The notes under the pieces were generated by a model. That model searched no databases. It was not told the origin of the DNA and was given only the letters and a program-made list of their open reading frames with translations. A DNA stretch of 15,402 bases from NCBI GenBank assembly GCA_022711075.1, contig JAKLFS010000005.1:3769-19170 (forward strand). Reading direction: 5' to 3'. This document shows positions 1 through 6,794 of the stretch, one piece after another (the first letter of the stretch is position 1; each line of letters opens with the position of its first letter). Source of the stretch: Patescibacteria group bacterium. Lineage in GTDB: Bacteria > Patescibacteriota > Minisyncoccia > UBA6257 > JAAZHW01. A program made the position numbers and the translations under genes.

Positions 1-847
1 TAGAGAGCATATTCTTTTGGCGCACCAGGTTTCCGTTCCGGCTGTTATTGTTTTCTTGAATAAAGTTGATCAAGTGAACGATCCGGAATTGATTGATTTG
101 GTAGAAAGCGAAGTCCGTGAACTTTTAACGAAGAATGGATTCCCCGGCCAAGAAGTGCCGGTCATTCGCGGTTCCGCTTTGAAAGCCTTGAACACTAAAT
201 CAGCTGAAGATCCTGATGCCAAGCCGATTTGGGATTTGATTGCTGCCCTGGATTCTTATATTCCTGATCCGGTTCGAGCCATTGATAAGCCGTTTTTGAT
301 GCCGATCGAAGATGTTTTCTCTATTGAAGGCCGAGGTACGGTGGTTACCGGAAAGATTGACCGTGGTGTTATTAAAGTCAACGAAGAAGTGGAGGTCATC
401 GGTTTAAAGCCGACCGTTAAAACAGTTGTCACGGGCGTGGAAATGTTTAACAAGACCATGGACGAAGGACAAGCTGGCGATAATGTTGGCATTCTCTTGC
501 GCGGTTTGAAAAAAGAAGACGTGGAAAGAGGACAGGTTATTGCCAAGCCGGGCTCCGTCACTCCGCATACTGATTTTACGGCCGAAGTTTATGTTTTGAC
601 TAAAGAGGAAGGCGGCCGTCATACTCCTTTCTTCAAGGGCTATAAGCCGCAGTTCTATATCAGAACTACTGATGTTACCGGTGAGGTGATTTTGCCAGAA
701 GGAATGGAAATGGTAATGCCGGGTGATACCGTTAATCTTACAATCAATTTGATTGCTCCGGTCGCTCTGGAAGAAAAACAGCGCTTTGCCATTCGCGAAG
801 GAGGCAAAACCGTAGGCGCCGGCGTGGTGACAAAAATTATCAAGTAA
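1..847 (+). CDS. tuf: Elongation factor Tu, 5'-truncated by the window edge
   Basis: EF-Tu is the GTPase that carries aminoacyl-tRNA to the ribosomal A site. The reading frame is open from base 2, starting R-E-H-I-L-L, which aligns near residue 117 of the usual protein of about 395 residues, so roughly the first 115 residues lie outside the window. The TTG at base 17 is an internal leucine, not a start. Visible landmarks are the guanine-specificity motif NKVD (about residues 20-23 of the visible part), GSALKAL (G5), the start of domain 2 (DKPFLMPIEDVFSI, GRGTVVTG) and the domain 3 motifs GGRHTPFF and GDTVN, ending GAGVVTKIIK. The stop is TAA. Only 25 nt separate it from rpsJ with no terminator, so the two are probably co-transcribed, as in str-S10 arrangements. 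Confidence 0.97.
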   Translation, partial: REHILLAHQVSVPAVIVFLNKVDQVNDPELIDLVESEVRELLTKNGFPGQEVPVIRGSALKALNTKSAEDPDAKPIWDLIAALDSYIPDPVRAIDKPFLMPIEDVFSIEGRGTVVTGKIDRGVIKVNEEVEVIGLKPTVKTVVTGVEMFNKTMDEGQAGDNVGILLRGLKKEDVERGQVIAKPGSVTPHTDFTAEVYVLTKEEGGRHTPFFKGYKPQFYIRTTDVTGEVILPEGMEMVMPGDTVNLTINLIAPVALEEKQRFAIREGGKTVGAGVVTKIIK

Positions 848-872
848 GTCAAATCAGCTCTTTACATTAAAA

Positions 873-1202
873 ATGACCAAGGCAAAAAAAGAAGAACCCA
901 AGCAAAAAATCAGGATAAAAATAAAATCCTATGACCACAAAGTCCTGGACAATTCCTGCAAGCAGATTGTGGAAACTGCAGCGCGTTATGTTTCGGAAAT
1001 CATCGGGCCCATCCCTTTGCCGACCGACATTCATCGCTATACCGTGAACCGTTCAACGTTTGTTGATAAGGATTCGCGGGAGCAGTTTGAACTGCGGATT
1101 CACAAGAGATTGATTGACATTTTTAATCCTAATCAGAAAGTCATCGATGCCTTAATGAATCTGAATTTGCCGGCGGGCGTGGATATCGAAATCAAAATGT
1201 AG
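873..1202 (+). CDS. rpsJ: 30S ribosomal protein uS10
   Basis: uS10 is a small-subunit head protein, and in many bacteria also the NusE partner of NusB in antitermination. The product is 109 residues against about 103 in E. coli. The core runs from about residue 12 (KIRIKIKSYDHKVLD) through the conserved GPIPLPT loop to the C-terminal AGVDIEIKM. The first ten residues (MTKAKKEEPK) are a short lysine/glutamate-rich extension. The start is ATG with no Shine-Dalgarno motif upstream. The gene follows tuf closely but is separated from rplC by 165 nt containing a terminator-like palindrome, so here it groups transcriptionally with tuf. Confidence 0.97.
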   Translation: MTKAKKEEPKQKIRIKIKSYDHKVLDNSCKQIVETAARYVSEIIGPIPLPTDIHRYTVNRSTFVDKDSREQFELRIHKRLIDIFNPNQKVIDALMNLNLPAGVDIEIKM

Positions 1203-1367
1203 GTTCTTTCTTAAATTGTTTTTGGGAGACGATTGAAAAATCGCAAAAAGATGTAAAGTAATATGGACTTTTTCCAATTCCATTAACACTTAATTATCTT
1301 TTCACTAGCGGAATTAAAATGCCGGGCTAGCCCGGCATTTTAATTAGAAACGATAGTATCAAACATT
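1203..1367 (+). promoter_or_regulatory. Leader-like gap between rpsJ and rplC
   Basis: This 165-nt gap is the longest inside the ribosomal cluster. It contains a small hairpin (CGATT-GAAA-AATCG, 1230-1243), AT-rich sequence with only weak promoter resemblance (TTGAAA at 1233-1238; TAATAT at 1259-1264, with an overlong 20-nt spacer), and the 34-nt palindrome at 1312-1345, which ends 22 nt before the rplC start. Because the palindrome resembles a terminator, either rplC has its own promoter here or this is a read-through attenuator controlling the S10 cluster. The promoter calls are weak and no known r-protein leader motif was recognised. Confidence 0.4.
1312..1345 (+). terminator. Perfect 34-nt palindrome, probable bidirectional terminator or attenuator
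   Basis: The left half (1312-1328) is the exact reverse complement of the right half (1329-1345). As RNA it folds to a 15-bp stem closed by a CTAG loop, with a GC-rich core (GCCGGG/CCCGGC) flanked by A-rich 5' and T-rich 3' arms (ATTTTAATT). This is the shape of an intrinsic terminator that could work in either direction, although the T-tract is interrupted by AA. It lies between rpsJ and rplC, genes that normally share one transcript. Confidence 0.6.
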
Positions 1368-1985
1368 ATGACCAAATTTATCTTGGGCAAAAAAATAGGA
1401 ATGAGTCAGATATTTATGGAAGACAAGATGGTGCCAATTACCCTGATTGAATCAGGTCCGGTTGTAGTTGTCCAATTAAAAACCAAAGAAAAAGACGGTT
1501 ATAATGCGGCGCAGGTTGGTTTTGGTTCCAAGAAACCGGGAAAATTATCTAAGGCTTTGAAAAAGCATATGAAAGATTTGGGGAATTTCCGGTGGCTGAA
1601 AGAATATAGACTGAGTGAAGAGCAGTTGGCGAGTTTAAAAGTAGGCGATAAGATTGACTCTTCTATTTTTCAAGTTGGAGAGAAAGTGAAAATCAGCGGA
1701 ACGAATAAATCCAAAGGATTTCAGGGCGTAGTCAAGCGTCATGGTTTTCACGGCGGTCCCAAAACTCACGGTCAGAAAAATCGTTTTCGGGCCCCAGGAT
1801 CAATCGGCGCCACCCATCCGCAGCACGTTATGCCGGGCCGGCGTTTGCCGGGCCGCATGGGCGGAGTGAGGATAACTTTGAAAAACAGGAAAATTGTGCA
1901 AGTAGACGGTCAGACTAATTTAATGGCGATTAAAGGCGCCGTGCCGGGAAAGAAGGGCGATTTATTGGAAATTACCGGTAAATAA
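1368..1985 (+). CDS. rplC: 50S ribosomal protein uL3
   Basis: uL3 is an early-assembly large-subunit protein whose loop reaches towards the peptidyl-transferase centre. It has 205 residues (E. coli 209). The N-terminus ILGKKIGMSQIF is typical. The conserved segment SKGFQGVVKRHGFHGGPKTHG followed by RAPGSIGATHP and GRRLPGRMGG is the uL3 signature. The glutamine methylated in E. coli (GSIGQ) is alanine here, which is common outside proteobacteria. The ATG start lacks a Shine-Dalgarno motif. It is the first gene after the rpsJ-rplC palindrome, and rplD starts 4 nt after its stop. Confidence 0.97.
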   Translation: MTKFILGKKIGMSQIFMEDKMVPITLIESGPVVVVQLKTKEKDGYNAAQVGFGSKKPGKLSKALKKHMKDLGNFRWLKEYRLSEEQLASLKVGDKIDSSIFQVGEKVKISGTNKSKGFQGVVKRHGFHGGPKTHGQKNRFRAPGSIGATHPQHVMPGRRLPGRMGGVRITLKNRKIVQVDGQTNLMAIKGAVPGKKGDLLEITGK

Positions 1986-1989
1986 AATT

Positions 1990-2622
1990 ATGAAAGTTAA
2001 GATTTACAATCAAGCAGCTGAAGTAATAGGAGAGATTGATTTGCCGAAAGGTGTTTTTGAAGTGAAGTGGAACCCGATTTTGGTCCATCAGGTTTTAGTT
2101 GCCCAGGAAGCTAATCGCCGTAAGGTCTTGGCTCATGCCAAGGGACGAGGTGAAGTGCGGGGCGGCGGTAAAAAACCATGGAAACAAAAAGGAACGGGTC
2201 GTTCCCGACAAGGCTCCATTCGCTCGCCTTTGTGGAAAGGAGGCGGTGTAACATTCGGACCGACCAAAGAACGGGTTTTTTCCAAAAAAATAAACAAAAA
2301 AATGAAGAAGGCGGCGATCGCCAGCGTTTTGTCCAGAAAGTTGCAGGATGAGCAGGTAAAAATCGTTGATGACCTTAAAATCGCCGAAGCGAAAACTAAA
2401 ATTATGGCGAAAGTTCTGGGAAATTTCTTTCCCGTCAGAAATAACGGCGGATTGGTAATTCTGCCGGAAAGCAATAACAATTTGATTCGGGCAACGCGCA
2501 ATCTGTCTTTTGCCCAAATTACCACAGCCAATAATTTAACCGTTGAAGACCTTTTGAAATATAAGAATATTCTTTTGTTGAAGAAATCAGTCGCTGCTTT
2601 GGATGCGATTTATAAAAATTAG
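1990..2622 (+). CDS. rplD: 50S ribosomal protein uL4
   Basis: uL4 lines the exit tunnel through an extended loop, and in E. coli it represses the S10 operon. It has 210 residues (E. coli 201). The tunnel loop is recognisable at about residues 50-90: RGEVRGGGKKPWKQKGTGR, then SRQGSIRSPLWKGGG and FGPTKERVF. The remainder is the globular Rossmann-like domain ending LDAIYKN. The start is 4 nt after rplC, consistent with coupled translation. The autoregulatory role is known for E. coli and is not shown here. Confidence 0.97.
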   Translation: MKVKIYNQAAEVIGEIDLPKGVFEVKWNPILVHQVLVAQEANRRKVLAHAKGRGEVRGGGKKPWKQKGTGRSRQGSIRSPLWKGGGVTFGPTKERVFSKKINKKMKKAAIASVLSRKLQDEQVKIVDDLKIAEAKTKIMAKVLGNFFPVRNNGGLVILPESNNNLIRATRNLSFAQITTANNLTVEDLLKYKNILLLKKSVAALDAIYKN

Positions 2623-2629
2623 TTGAAGT

Positions 2630-3037
2630 ATGAGTATTTTTGGAGGAGCAAAAACTAAAAAAGACGGAAATGACAAGACTCAAGTGGTCAAACAGGAAGC
2701 AGTTAAGGAAGAAACAAAACAAAAAGCGGTCGCCGGAACCGGCGCTAAATTGCCGCATAAATTAAGTTTCTTGATTAATCCGCCACACATCACCGAAAAA
2801 GCTCATGATTTGACCAAGTATCGGCAGTACATTTTTAACGTTCAGGCCAATGCCAATAAAAGCGAAGTCAAACAGGCTATCGAGGGCATCTATAACGTTA
2901 AAGTAGAACGGGTGCGCACTGTTATTATTCATACGAAAGCCCGCAGATTGGGCAGGGCAGTCGGTAAAAAAGCAGGATATAAAAAAGCGATAGTAACTTT
3001 GAAGAAGGGCTATGCTTTGGAATTAATGCCCCAATAA
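2630..3037 (+). CDS. rplW: 50S ribosomal protein uL23 with N-terminal extension
   Basis: uL23 sits at the tunnel exit and docks trigger factor and SRP. The product has 135 residues against about 100 in E. coli. The core begins near residue 48 (FLINPPHITEKAHDL) and continues through YIFNVQANANKSEVKQAIE, which matches the family. Residues 1-47 are a low-complexity, lysine/glutamate/glutamine-rich extension with no recognisable domain. The start 7 nt after rplD has no Shine-Dalgarno motif. A later start would trim the tail, but no alternative is clearly better. Confidence 0.95.
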   Translation: MSIFGGAKTKKDGNDKTQVVKQEAVKEETKQKAVAGTGAKLPHKLSFLINPPHITEKAHDLTKYRQYIFNVQANANKSEVKQAIEGIYNVKVERVRTVIIHTKARRLGRAVGKKAGYKKAIVTLKKGYALELMPQ

Positions 3038-3056
3038 AGCAGTATTTAAATAATTC

Positions 3057-3890
3057 ATGAAAAGTCATAAACCCACAACTCCATCACGCAGGCAACTGAC
3101 CAGCCTGGACTATAAAGCGGTAACGAGTACCGGCATTGCTCACAAGGCCTTGTTAAAGCCGCTCGCTAAAAAAGCCGGTCGCAATAATAGCGGCCGAATT
3201 ACGGTTCGCCATCATGGCGGCGGCAATAAGAGGATGTATCGTGAAATTGATTTTCGCCAGAATAAATTTAATATTCCGGCTCGGGTGGAAACCATTGAAT
3301 ACGATCCGAATCGCAATGCGTTCATCGGCCTCATTGTTTACAAAGACGGGGAAAGAAGGTATATTATTTTACCGGAAGGATTGGCGGTGGGCGGTGAAAT
3401 AATGACTGCGGAAAAAACAGAAATTACAGCCGGCAACCGCTTAACTTTGAAGAATATTCCCGTTGGCACGCAAATTCATAATATTGAATTATTGCCTAAG
3501 GAAGGAGGAAAAATTATTAAAGCCGCCGGTTCTGCCGCCATTGTCATGGGTTTGGAAGGGAATTATGCGATTTTGAAAATGCCTTCAGGCGAAGTGAGAA
3601 AAGTTTTAGCTGAATGTTATGCTTCAGTGGGCGCGGTTTCCAATTCCGAATTTCGAACTATCAATATCGGAAAAGCCGGTCGCAATCGCTGGTTGGGCGT
3701 CCGTCCGACCGTTCGCGGAACCGCTATGAATCCCTGCGACCATCCTTATGGCGGCGGTGAAGGACGGCAGCCGCGAGGCACCCGTCGACCTAAGACCATT
3801 TGGGGTAAAGTAACCGGCGGCCATAAGACGCGCCGGAAAAAGAAGTGGTCCAATGTTTTAATTCTCCAAAGGAGAAAAATGTCTAAGTAA
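3057..3890 (+). CDS. rplB: 50S ribosomal protein uL2
   Basis: uL2 is a large-subunit core protein needed for subunit association and peptidyl-transferase assembly. It has 277 residues (E. coli 273). Visible motifs are NNSGRITVRHHGGGNKRMYR, EYDPNRNAFIGLIVYKDGERR and the C-terminal GVRPTVRGTAMNP followed by CDHPYGGGEGRQPRG. The histidine equivalent to E. coli His229 is kept, while the next conserved histidine (HPH) is tyrosine (HPY). The C-terminal basic tail ends RRKMSK. The start follows a 19-nt AT-rich gap without a Shine-Dalgarno motif. Confidence 0.98.
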   Translation: MKSHKPTTPSRRQLTSLDYKAVTSTGIAHKALLKPLAKKAGRNNSGRITVRHHGGGNKRMYREIDFRQNKFNIPARVETIEYDPNRNAFIGLIVYKDGERRYIILPEGLAVGGEIMTAEKTEITAGNRLTLKNIPVGTQIHNIELLPKEGGKIIKAAGSAAIVMGLEGNYAILKMPSGEVRKVLAECYASVGAVSNSEFRTINIGKAGRNRWLGVRPTVRGTAMNPCDHPYGGGEGRQPRGTRRPKTIWGKVTGGHKTRRKKKWSNVLILQRRKMSK

Positions 3891-3899
3891 TAAAAACTT

Positions 3900-4232
3900 A
3901 TGAGCAGAAGTCTAAAAAAAGGTCCATACGTTGATCCGAAACTATTGAAGAAAATAGCTAAATTGAAGTCCGGCTCCCAAGAAATAATTAAAACTTGGTC
4001 CCGTGATTCTATGATCAGCCCGGAAATGGTTGGATTTACTTTCGGCGTTCATAATGGCAAGGACTTTATTTCCGTTAATGTCACTGAAGATATGGTTGGC
4101 CATCGCTTGGGGGAATTTTCGCTTACTCGCAAATTCACCAAACATGGAGGCAAAATGCAGAGGGAAATGGAAAAGAGCGCTGCCGTAGGTGCAGGCGCTG
4201 CGCCAGCTGCTGCCACTCCGCCGGCTAAATAA
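3900..4232 (+). CDS. rpsS: 30S ribosomal protein uS19 with Ala/Pro C-terminal tail
   Basis: uS19 forms a complex with uS13 in the 30S head. It has 110 residues (E. coli 92). The N-terminus MSRSLKKGPYVDPKLL and the motif VGHRLGEFSLTRKFTKHGGK are diagnostic. From about residue 92 there is an 18-residue alanine/proline-rich tail (KSAAVGAGAAPAAATPPAK), which looks flexible. The ATG start is 10 nt after the rplB stop, in AT-rich sequence. Confidence 0.97.
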   Translation: MSRSLKKGPYVDPKLLKKIAKLKSGSQEIIKTWSRDSMISPEMVGFTFGVHNGKDFISVNVTEDMVGHRLGEFSLTRKFTKHGGKMQREMEKSAAVGAGAAPAAATPPAK

Positions 4233-4243
4233 GGGATAAATTT

Positions 4244-4774
4244 ATGGAGAAGAAACAAAAACAAGCAGTCGCCAAACTTAACTATTTGAAAATCGCTCCT
4301 CGCAAGACGCGCTTAGTTGCCCATTTAATTAAAGGAATGAATGCGGTTGAGGCAGAAGCGGAATTATTATATCGGCCGCATCGGGCAGCCAAGGCGATTT
4401 TGAAATTGTTGCGCTCGGCGATTAGCAACGCGGCCAATTTGAATTTAAATAAAGAGAAGCTGTTTGTTTCGGAAATCAGAGTTGACCAGGGGCCGATGCT
4501 TAAGCGTTTTATGCCGCGAGCGCAAGGCCGCGCTACGCCGATTCACAAAAAATTATCGCATGTCTCCTTAACCTTGTCGGAAAAGGACAATGCCCAAGTC
4601 ATGCGCTATAAGGTGCCGACGGCCAAATTAACGCAGTCGGAAAAGCAGGTTCATCAAGAAAAAGATCATTCGGTCAAAGAAAAGGAAAAAGCCAAGACCG
4701 GTAAGGAGCTTCCGTCGAAAACAGCGAAGGGCGGATTCGGCAAAAAGATGTTCCGCCGCAAAGCAATCGGTTAA
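4244..4774 (+). CDS. rplV: 50S ribosomal protein uL22 with long C-terminal extension
   Basis: uL22 contributes a beta-hairpin to the exit tunnel. It has 176 residues against about 110 in E. coli. The core covers residues 10-113: YLKIAPRKTRLVAHLIKG, then the tunnel loop DQGPMLKRFMPRAQGRATP and SHVSLTLSE. Residues 114-176 form a lysine/glutamate-rich tail that ends in an ordered-looking basic motif, GFGKKMFRRKAIG. An AAGGGA sequence 8-9 nt before the ATG may serve as a weak ribosome binding site, unlike most neighbours. Confidence 0.96.
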   Translation: MEKKQKQAVAKLNYLKIAPRKTRLVAHLIKGMNAVEAEAELLYRPHRAAKAILKLLRSAISNAANLNLNKEKLFVSEIRVDQGPMLKRFMPRAQGRATPIHKKLSHVSLTLSEKDNAQVMRYKVPTAKLTQSEKQVHQEKDHSVKEKEKAKTGKELPSKTAKGGFGKKMFRRKAIG

Positions 4775-4792
4775 AGCTTAAAGCAAAATACT

Positions 4793-5488
4793 ATGGGACA
4801 AAAAGTAAATCCGAAATCATTAAGATTAGGAATCATTAAGACCTGGGATTCGCGCTGGTTGGTTCATAAAAAGAATTTTCCTTCAATACTGGAAGAGGAT
4901 TTTAAAATTCGCCGCTATATTCTCAAATCTTTAAAAACCGCTGGCATTGAAAATCTGGAAATTGAAAGATTGGGCAGCAATCTCAAAGTAACTATTTCTG
5001 CAGCGCGGCCGGGTATTATTATCGGCCGAGGCGGAAAGGAAATTGAGCGAATAAAAAATGAGCTTGATGAAACTATTAAAAAGCATCGTTTGGAAAAGAA
5101 AATCAAAACCAACTACAATTTGAATATTAATATTGAAGAAGTAAGAAAGCCGAACAGCAGTGCGGCGATTGTGGCTCAGGGTATTGCCGAAAATATTGAA
5201 AAAAGAATGCCTTATCGGCGAGTAATGAAGAAGGCGATTGAGCAAGTAAGCCAGCAAAAAGAAGCGAAGGGTATAAAGATTAAGATGTCCGGCCGTTTGG
5301 ACGGCGCGGAAATTTCCCGTCGGGAGTGGCTGGATTGGGGGAAAATGCCCTTGCAAACTCTTCGAGCTGATGTTGATTACGCCGAAGCGAAAGCCCATTG
5401 CACCTACGGCATAGTGGGAATCAAGGTTTGGATTTATAAAGGCGATATTTTCGCCACTACTAACCGCGAAGCCATCAAAAGTGAATAA
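4793..5488 (+). CDS. rpsC: 30S ribosomal protein uS3
   Basis: uS3 lines the mRNA entry channel. It has 231 residues (E. coli 233). The N-terminus MGQKVNPKSLRLGI is canonical. The KH domain carries its GxxG loop at about residues 78-81 (PGIIIGRGGKEIERI). The C-terminal domain shows MSGRLDGAEISRREW and AHCTYGIVGIKVWIYKGD. The gene starts 18 nt after rplV without a Shine-Dalgarno motif and is followed by rplP after 14 nt. Confidence 0.98.
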   Translation: MGQKVNPKSLRLGIIKTWDSRWLVHKKNFPSILEEDFKIRRYILKSLKTAGIENLEIERLGSNLKVTISAARPGIIIGRGGKEIERIKNELDETIKKHRLEKKIKTNYNLNINIEEVRKPNSSAAIVAQGIAENIEKRMPYRRVMKKAIEQVSQQKEAKGIKIKMSGRLDGAEISRREWLDWGKMPLQTLRADVDYAEAKAHCTYGIVGIKVWIYKGDIFATTNREAIKSE

Positions 5489-5502
5489 ATAAGATAAGCA
5501 AC

Positions 5503-5916
5503 ATGTTATTACCAAAGAAAGTGAAACATCGAAAATGGCAAAAGGGAAGATCAAGAAAGCGCCAGGTGGAAACACGAGGAATCTCGTTGACTTTTGGCGC
5601 CTATGGACTGCAGGCTTTGTCTAATGCTTGGTTGAGCAGTCGGCAAATTGAAGCCGGCCGCCGCGCCATTGTCAATTATTTGAAAAAGGGTGGAAAGTTA
5701 TGGATCAGGGTTTTCCCGGATAAACCAATTACCCAAAGGCCTCCGGAAGTAACAATGGGTATGGGCAAGGGCAATGTGGAATATTATGCTTTTCCGGTAA
5801 AAAGGGGCAGAATGCTTTTTGAAATTGATGGAACTTCTGAAGAAACGGCTCGGGAAGCTTTGCGTCGAGCCAGCGACAAGATGCCGGTTAAAACCAAATT
5901 TGTTAAAAGCGCTTAA
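5503..5916 (+). CDS. rplP: 50S ribosomal protein uL16
   Basis: uL16 helps place A-site tRNA and completes the 50S subunit late in assembly. It has 137 residues (E. coli 136). Key segments are MLLPKKVKHRKWQKGR, SSRQIEAGRRAI and IRVFPDKPITQRPPEVTMGMGKGNVEYY. At the position equivalent to E. coli Arg81, which is hydroxylated there, threonine 84 is found (VTMGMGKG instead of VRMGKGKG). The rest of the loop is intact. The start is ATG, 14 nt after rpsC. Confidence 0.97.
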   Translation: MLLPKKVKHRKWQKGRSRKRQVETRGISLTFGAYGLQALSNAWLSSRQIEAGRRAIVNYLKKGGKLWIRVFPDKPITQRPPEVTMGMGKGNVEYYAFPVKRGRMLFEIDGTSEETAREALRRASDKMPVKTKFVKSA

Positions 5917-5921
5917 TATTT

Positions 5922-6116
5922 ATGAAGACGAAAGAATTGCAAAAATTAACAGATGCGGAATTAAAGAAAGCTTTAGAGCAGAATCAGGAAAGACTGCGCA
6001 GCTTGCGCTTTGATTTGGCTTCCGGTAAAGTGAAAAATGTTCGTGAAATCAGAGAAACGAGAAAAACCGTTGCGCGAGTCCTCACGCTTCTTAAGGAAAG
6101 AAAAATCCATGTCTAA
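5922..6116 (+). CDS. rpmC: 50S ribosomal protein uL29
   Basis: uL29 is a small two-helix protein near the tunnel exit, next to uL23. It has 64 residues, the usual length. The sequence fits the family: MKTKELQKLTDAELKKALEQ, LRSLRFDLASGKVKN and VREIRETRKTVARVLTLLKER. The last 8 nt overlap the rpsQ start, implying translational coupling. Confidence 0.95.
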   Translation: MKTKELQKLTDAELKKALEQNQERLRSLRFDLASGKVKNVREIRETRKTVARVLTLLKERKIHV

Positions 6117-6414
6117 AACAAAAATTCACAATCAATTAGAGGGGAGAGTGGTTTCTAATAAAATGGCCAAGACCATTGTCGTTGAGATTCATCGTTCTAA
6201 AGAGCACCCTCGCTACAAGAAAAGGATTAATATCACTAAGAAATTCAAAGCTCAGGACGAGAAGAATGAATGCCAGATCGGCGATTTGGTTTTAATTGAA
6301 AGTTGCCGGCCGTTATCTAAAGATAAAAAATGGCGTCTCGTTAAAATTGTGAAAACAGCGGCTAATGAAAATTTAGAGTCGGATAAGGCCGGTTCCGCGG
6401 AAGTCGGCGCCTAA
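6109..6414 (+). CDS. rpsQ: 30S ribosomal protein uS17
   Basis: uS17 is a primary 16S-binding protein with an OB fold. I chose the ATG at 6109 (MSKTKIHNQLEGRVVS), giving 101 residues. The frame is open further upstream to 6037, but the longer form adds 24 residues not seen in the family and buried in rpmC. An AAGGAAAG sequence at 6093-6100 lies a suitable distance upstream and supports this start. Motifs: GRVVSNKMAKTIVVE, HPRYKKR, GDLVLIESCRPLSKDKKWRLVKI. Residues 83-101 are a short acidic tail beyond the usual 84-residue protein. Confidence 0.95.
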   Translation: MSKTKIHNQLEGRVVSNKMAKTIVVEIHRSKEHPRYKKRINITKKFKAQDEKNECQIGDLVLIESCRPLSKDKKWRLVKIVKTAANENLESDKAGSAEVGA

Positions 6415-6423
6415 AACAAGAAT

Positions 6424-6792
6424 ATGTTGCAACTTCGTTCTATCTTACCAGTGGCTGATAATAGCGGCGCCAAAATCGTCCAGTGTTTTAAGGTTTTGGG
6501 AGGTTCGCGCCGCCGTTATGCCGGAATAGGAGATATTATTATTGCCTCAGTGAGAGTGGCGGAGCCGAGGAAGCTTGTTAAGAAAAAAGAGGTAGTTCGC
6601 TGTGTGGTGGTCCGCCAAAAACAGTCTTTTCGTCGCTCCGATGGTTCCTATATTCGTTTTGACGATAATGCCGTAGTTTTGATTGACGCCAAAGGTGAGC
6701 CGCGTGCTACCCGTGTTTTCGGACCTATTCCCCGGGAAATCAAAGAAAGAGGATTTGATACTATTATTTCCATGGCGGAAGAAGTGATTTAA
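6424..6792 (+). CDS. rplN: 50S ribosomal protein uL14
   Basis: uL14 sits at the subunit interface and is the docking site for the silencing factor RsfS. It has 122 residues, the canonical length. The motifs VADNSGAKIVQCFKVLGGSRRRYAGIGD, RSDGSYIRFDDNAVVLID and RVFGPIPREIKERGFDTIISMA are unmistakable. It starts 9 nt after rpsQ, without a Shine-Dalgarno motif. Confidence 0.98.
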   Translation: MLQLRSILPVADNSGAKIVQCFKVLGGSRRRYAGIGDIIIASVRVAEPRKLVKKKEVVRCVVVRQKQSFRRSDGSYIRFDDNAVVLIDAKGEPRATRVFGPIPREIKERGFDTIISMAEEVI

Positions 6793-6794
6793 AT

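Noticed and set aside
17..847. TTG at base 17 as the start of a short EF-Tu
   Set aside because: The frame continues upstream to the window edge and reads conserved EF-Tu residues (REHIL), so the TTG is internal.
4931..5575. A 214-residue minus-strand open frame opposite rpsC and rplP
   Set aside because: It is antisense to well-conserved ribosomal genes, shows no family motifs and is explained as a shadow of their codon usage.
6037..6108. Upstream start for rpsQ adding 24 residues
   Set aside because: The extra residues lie within rpmC and do not resemble uS17, while the ATG at 6109 has a Shine-Dalgarno motif and matches the family N-terminus.
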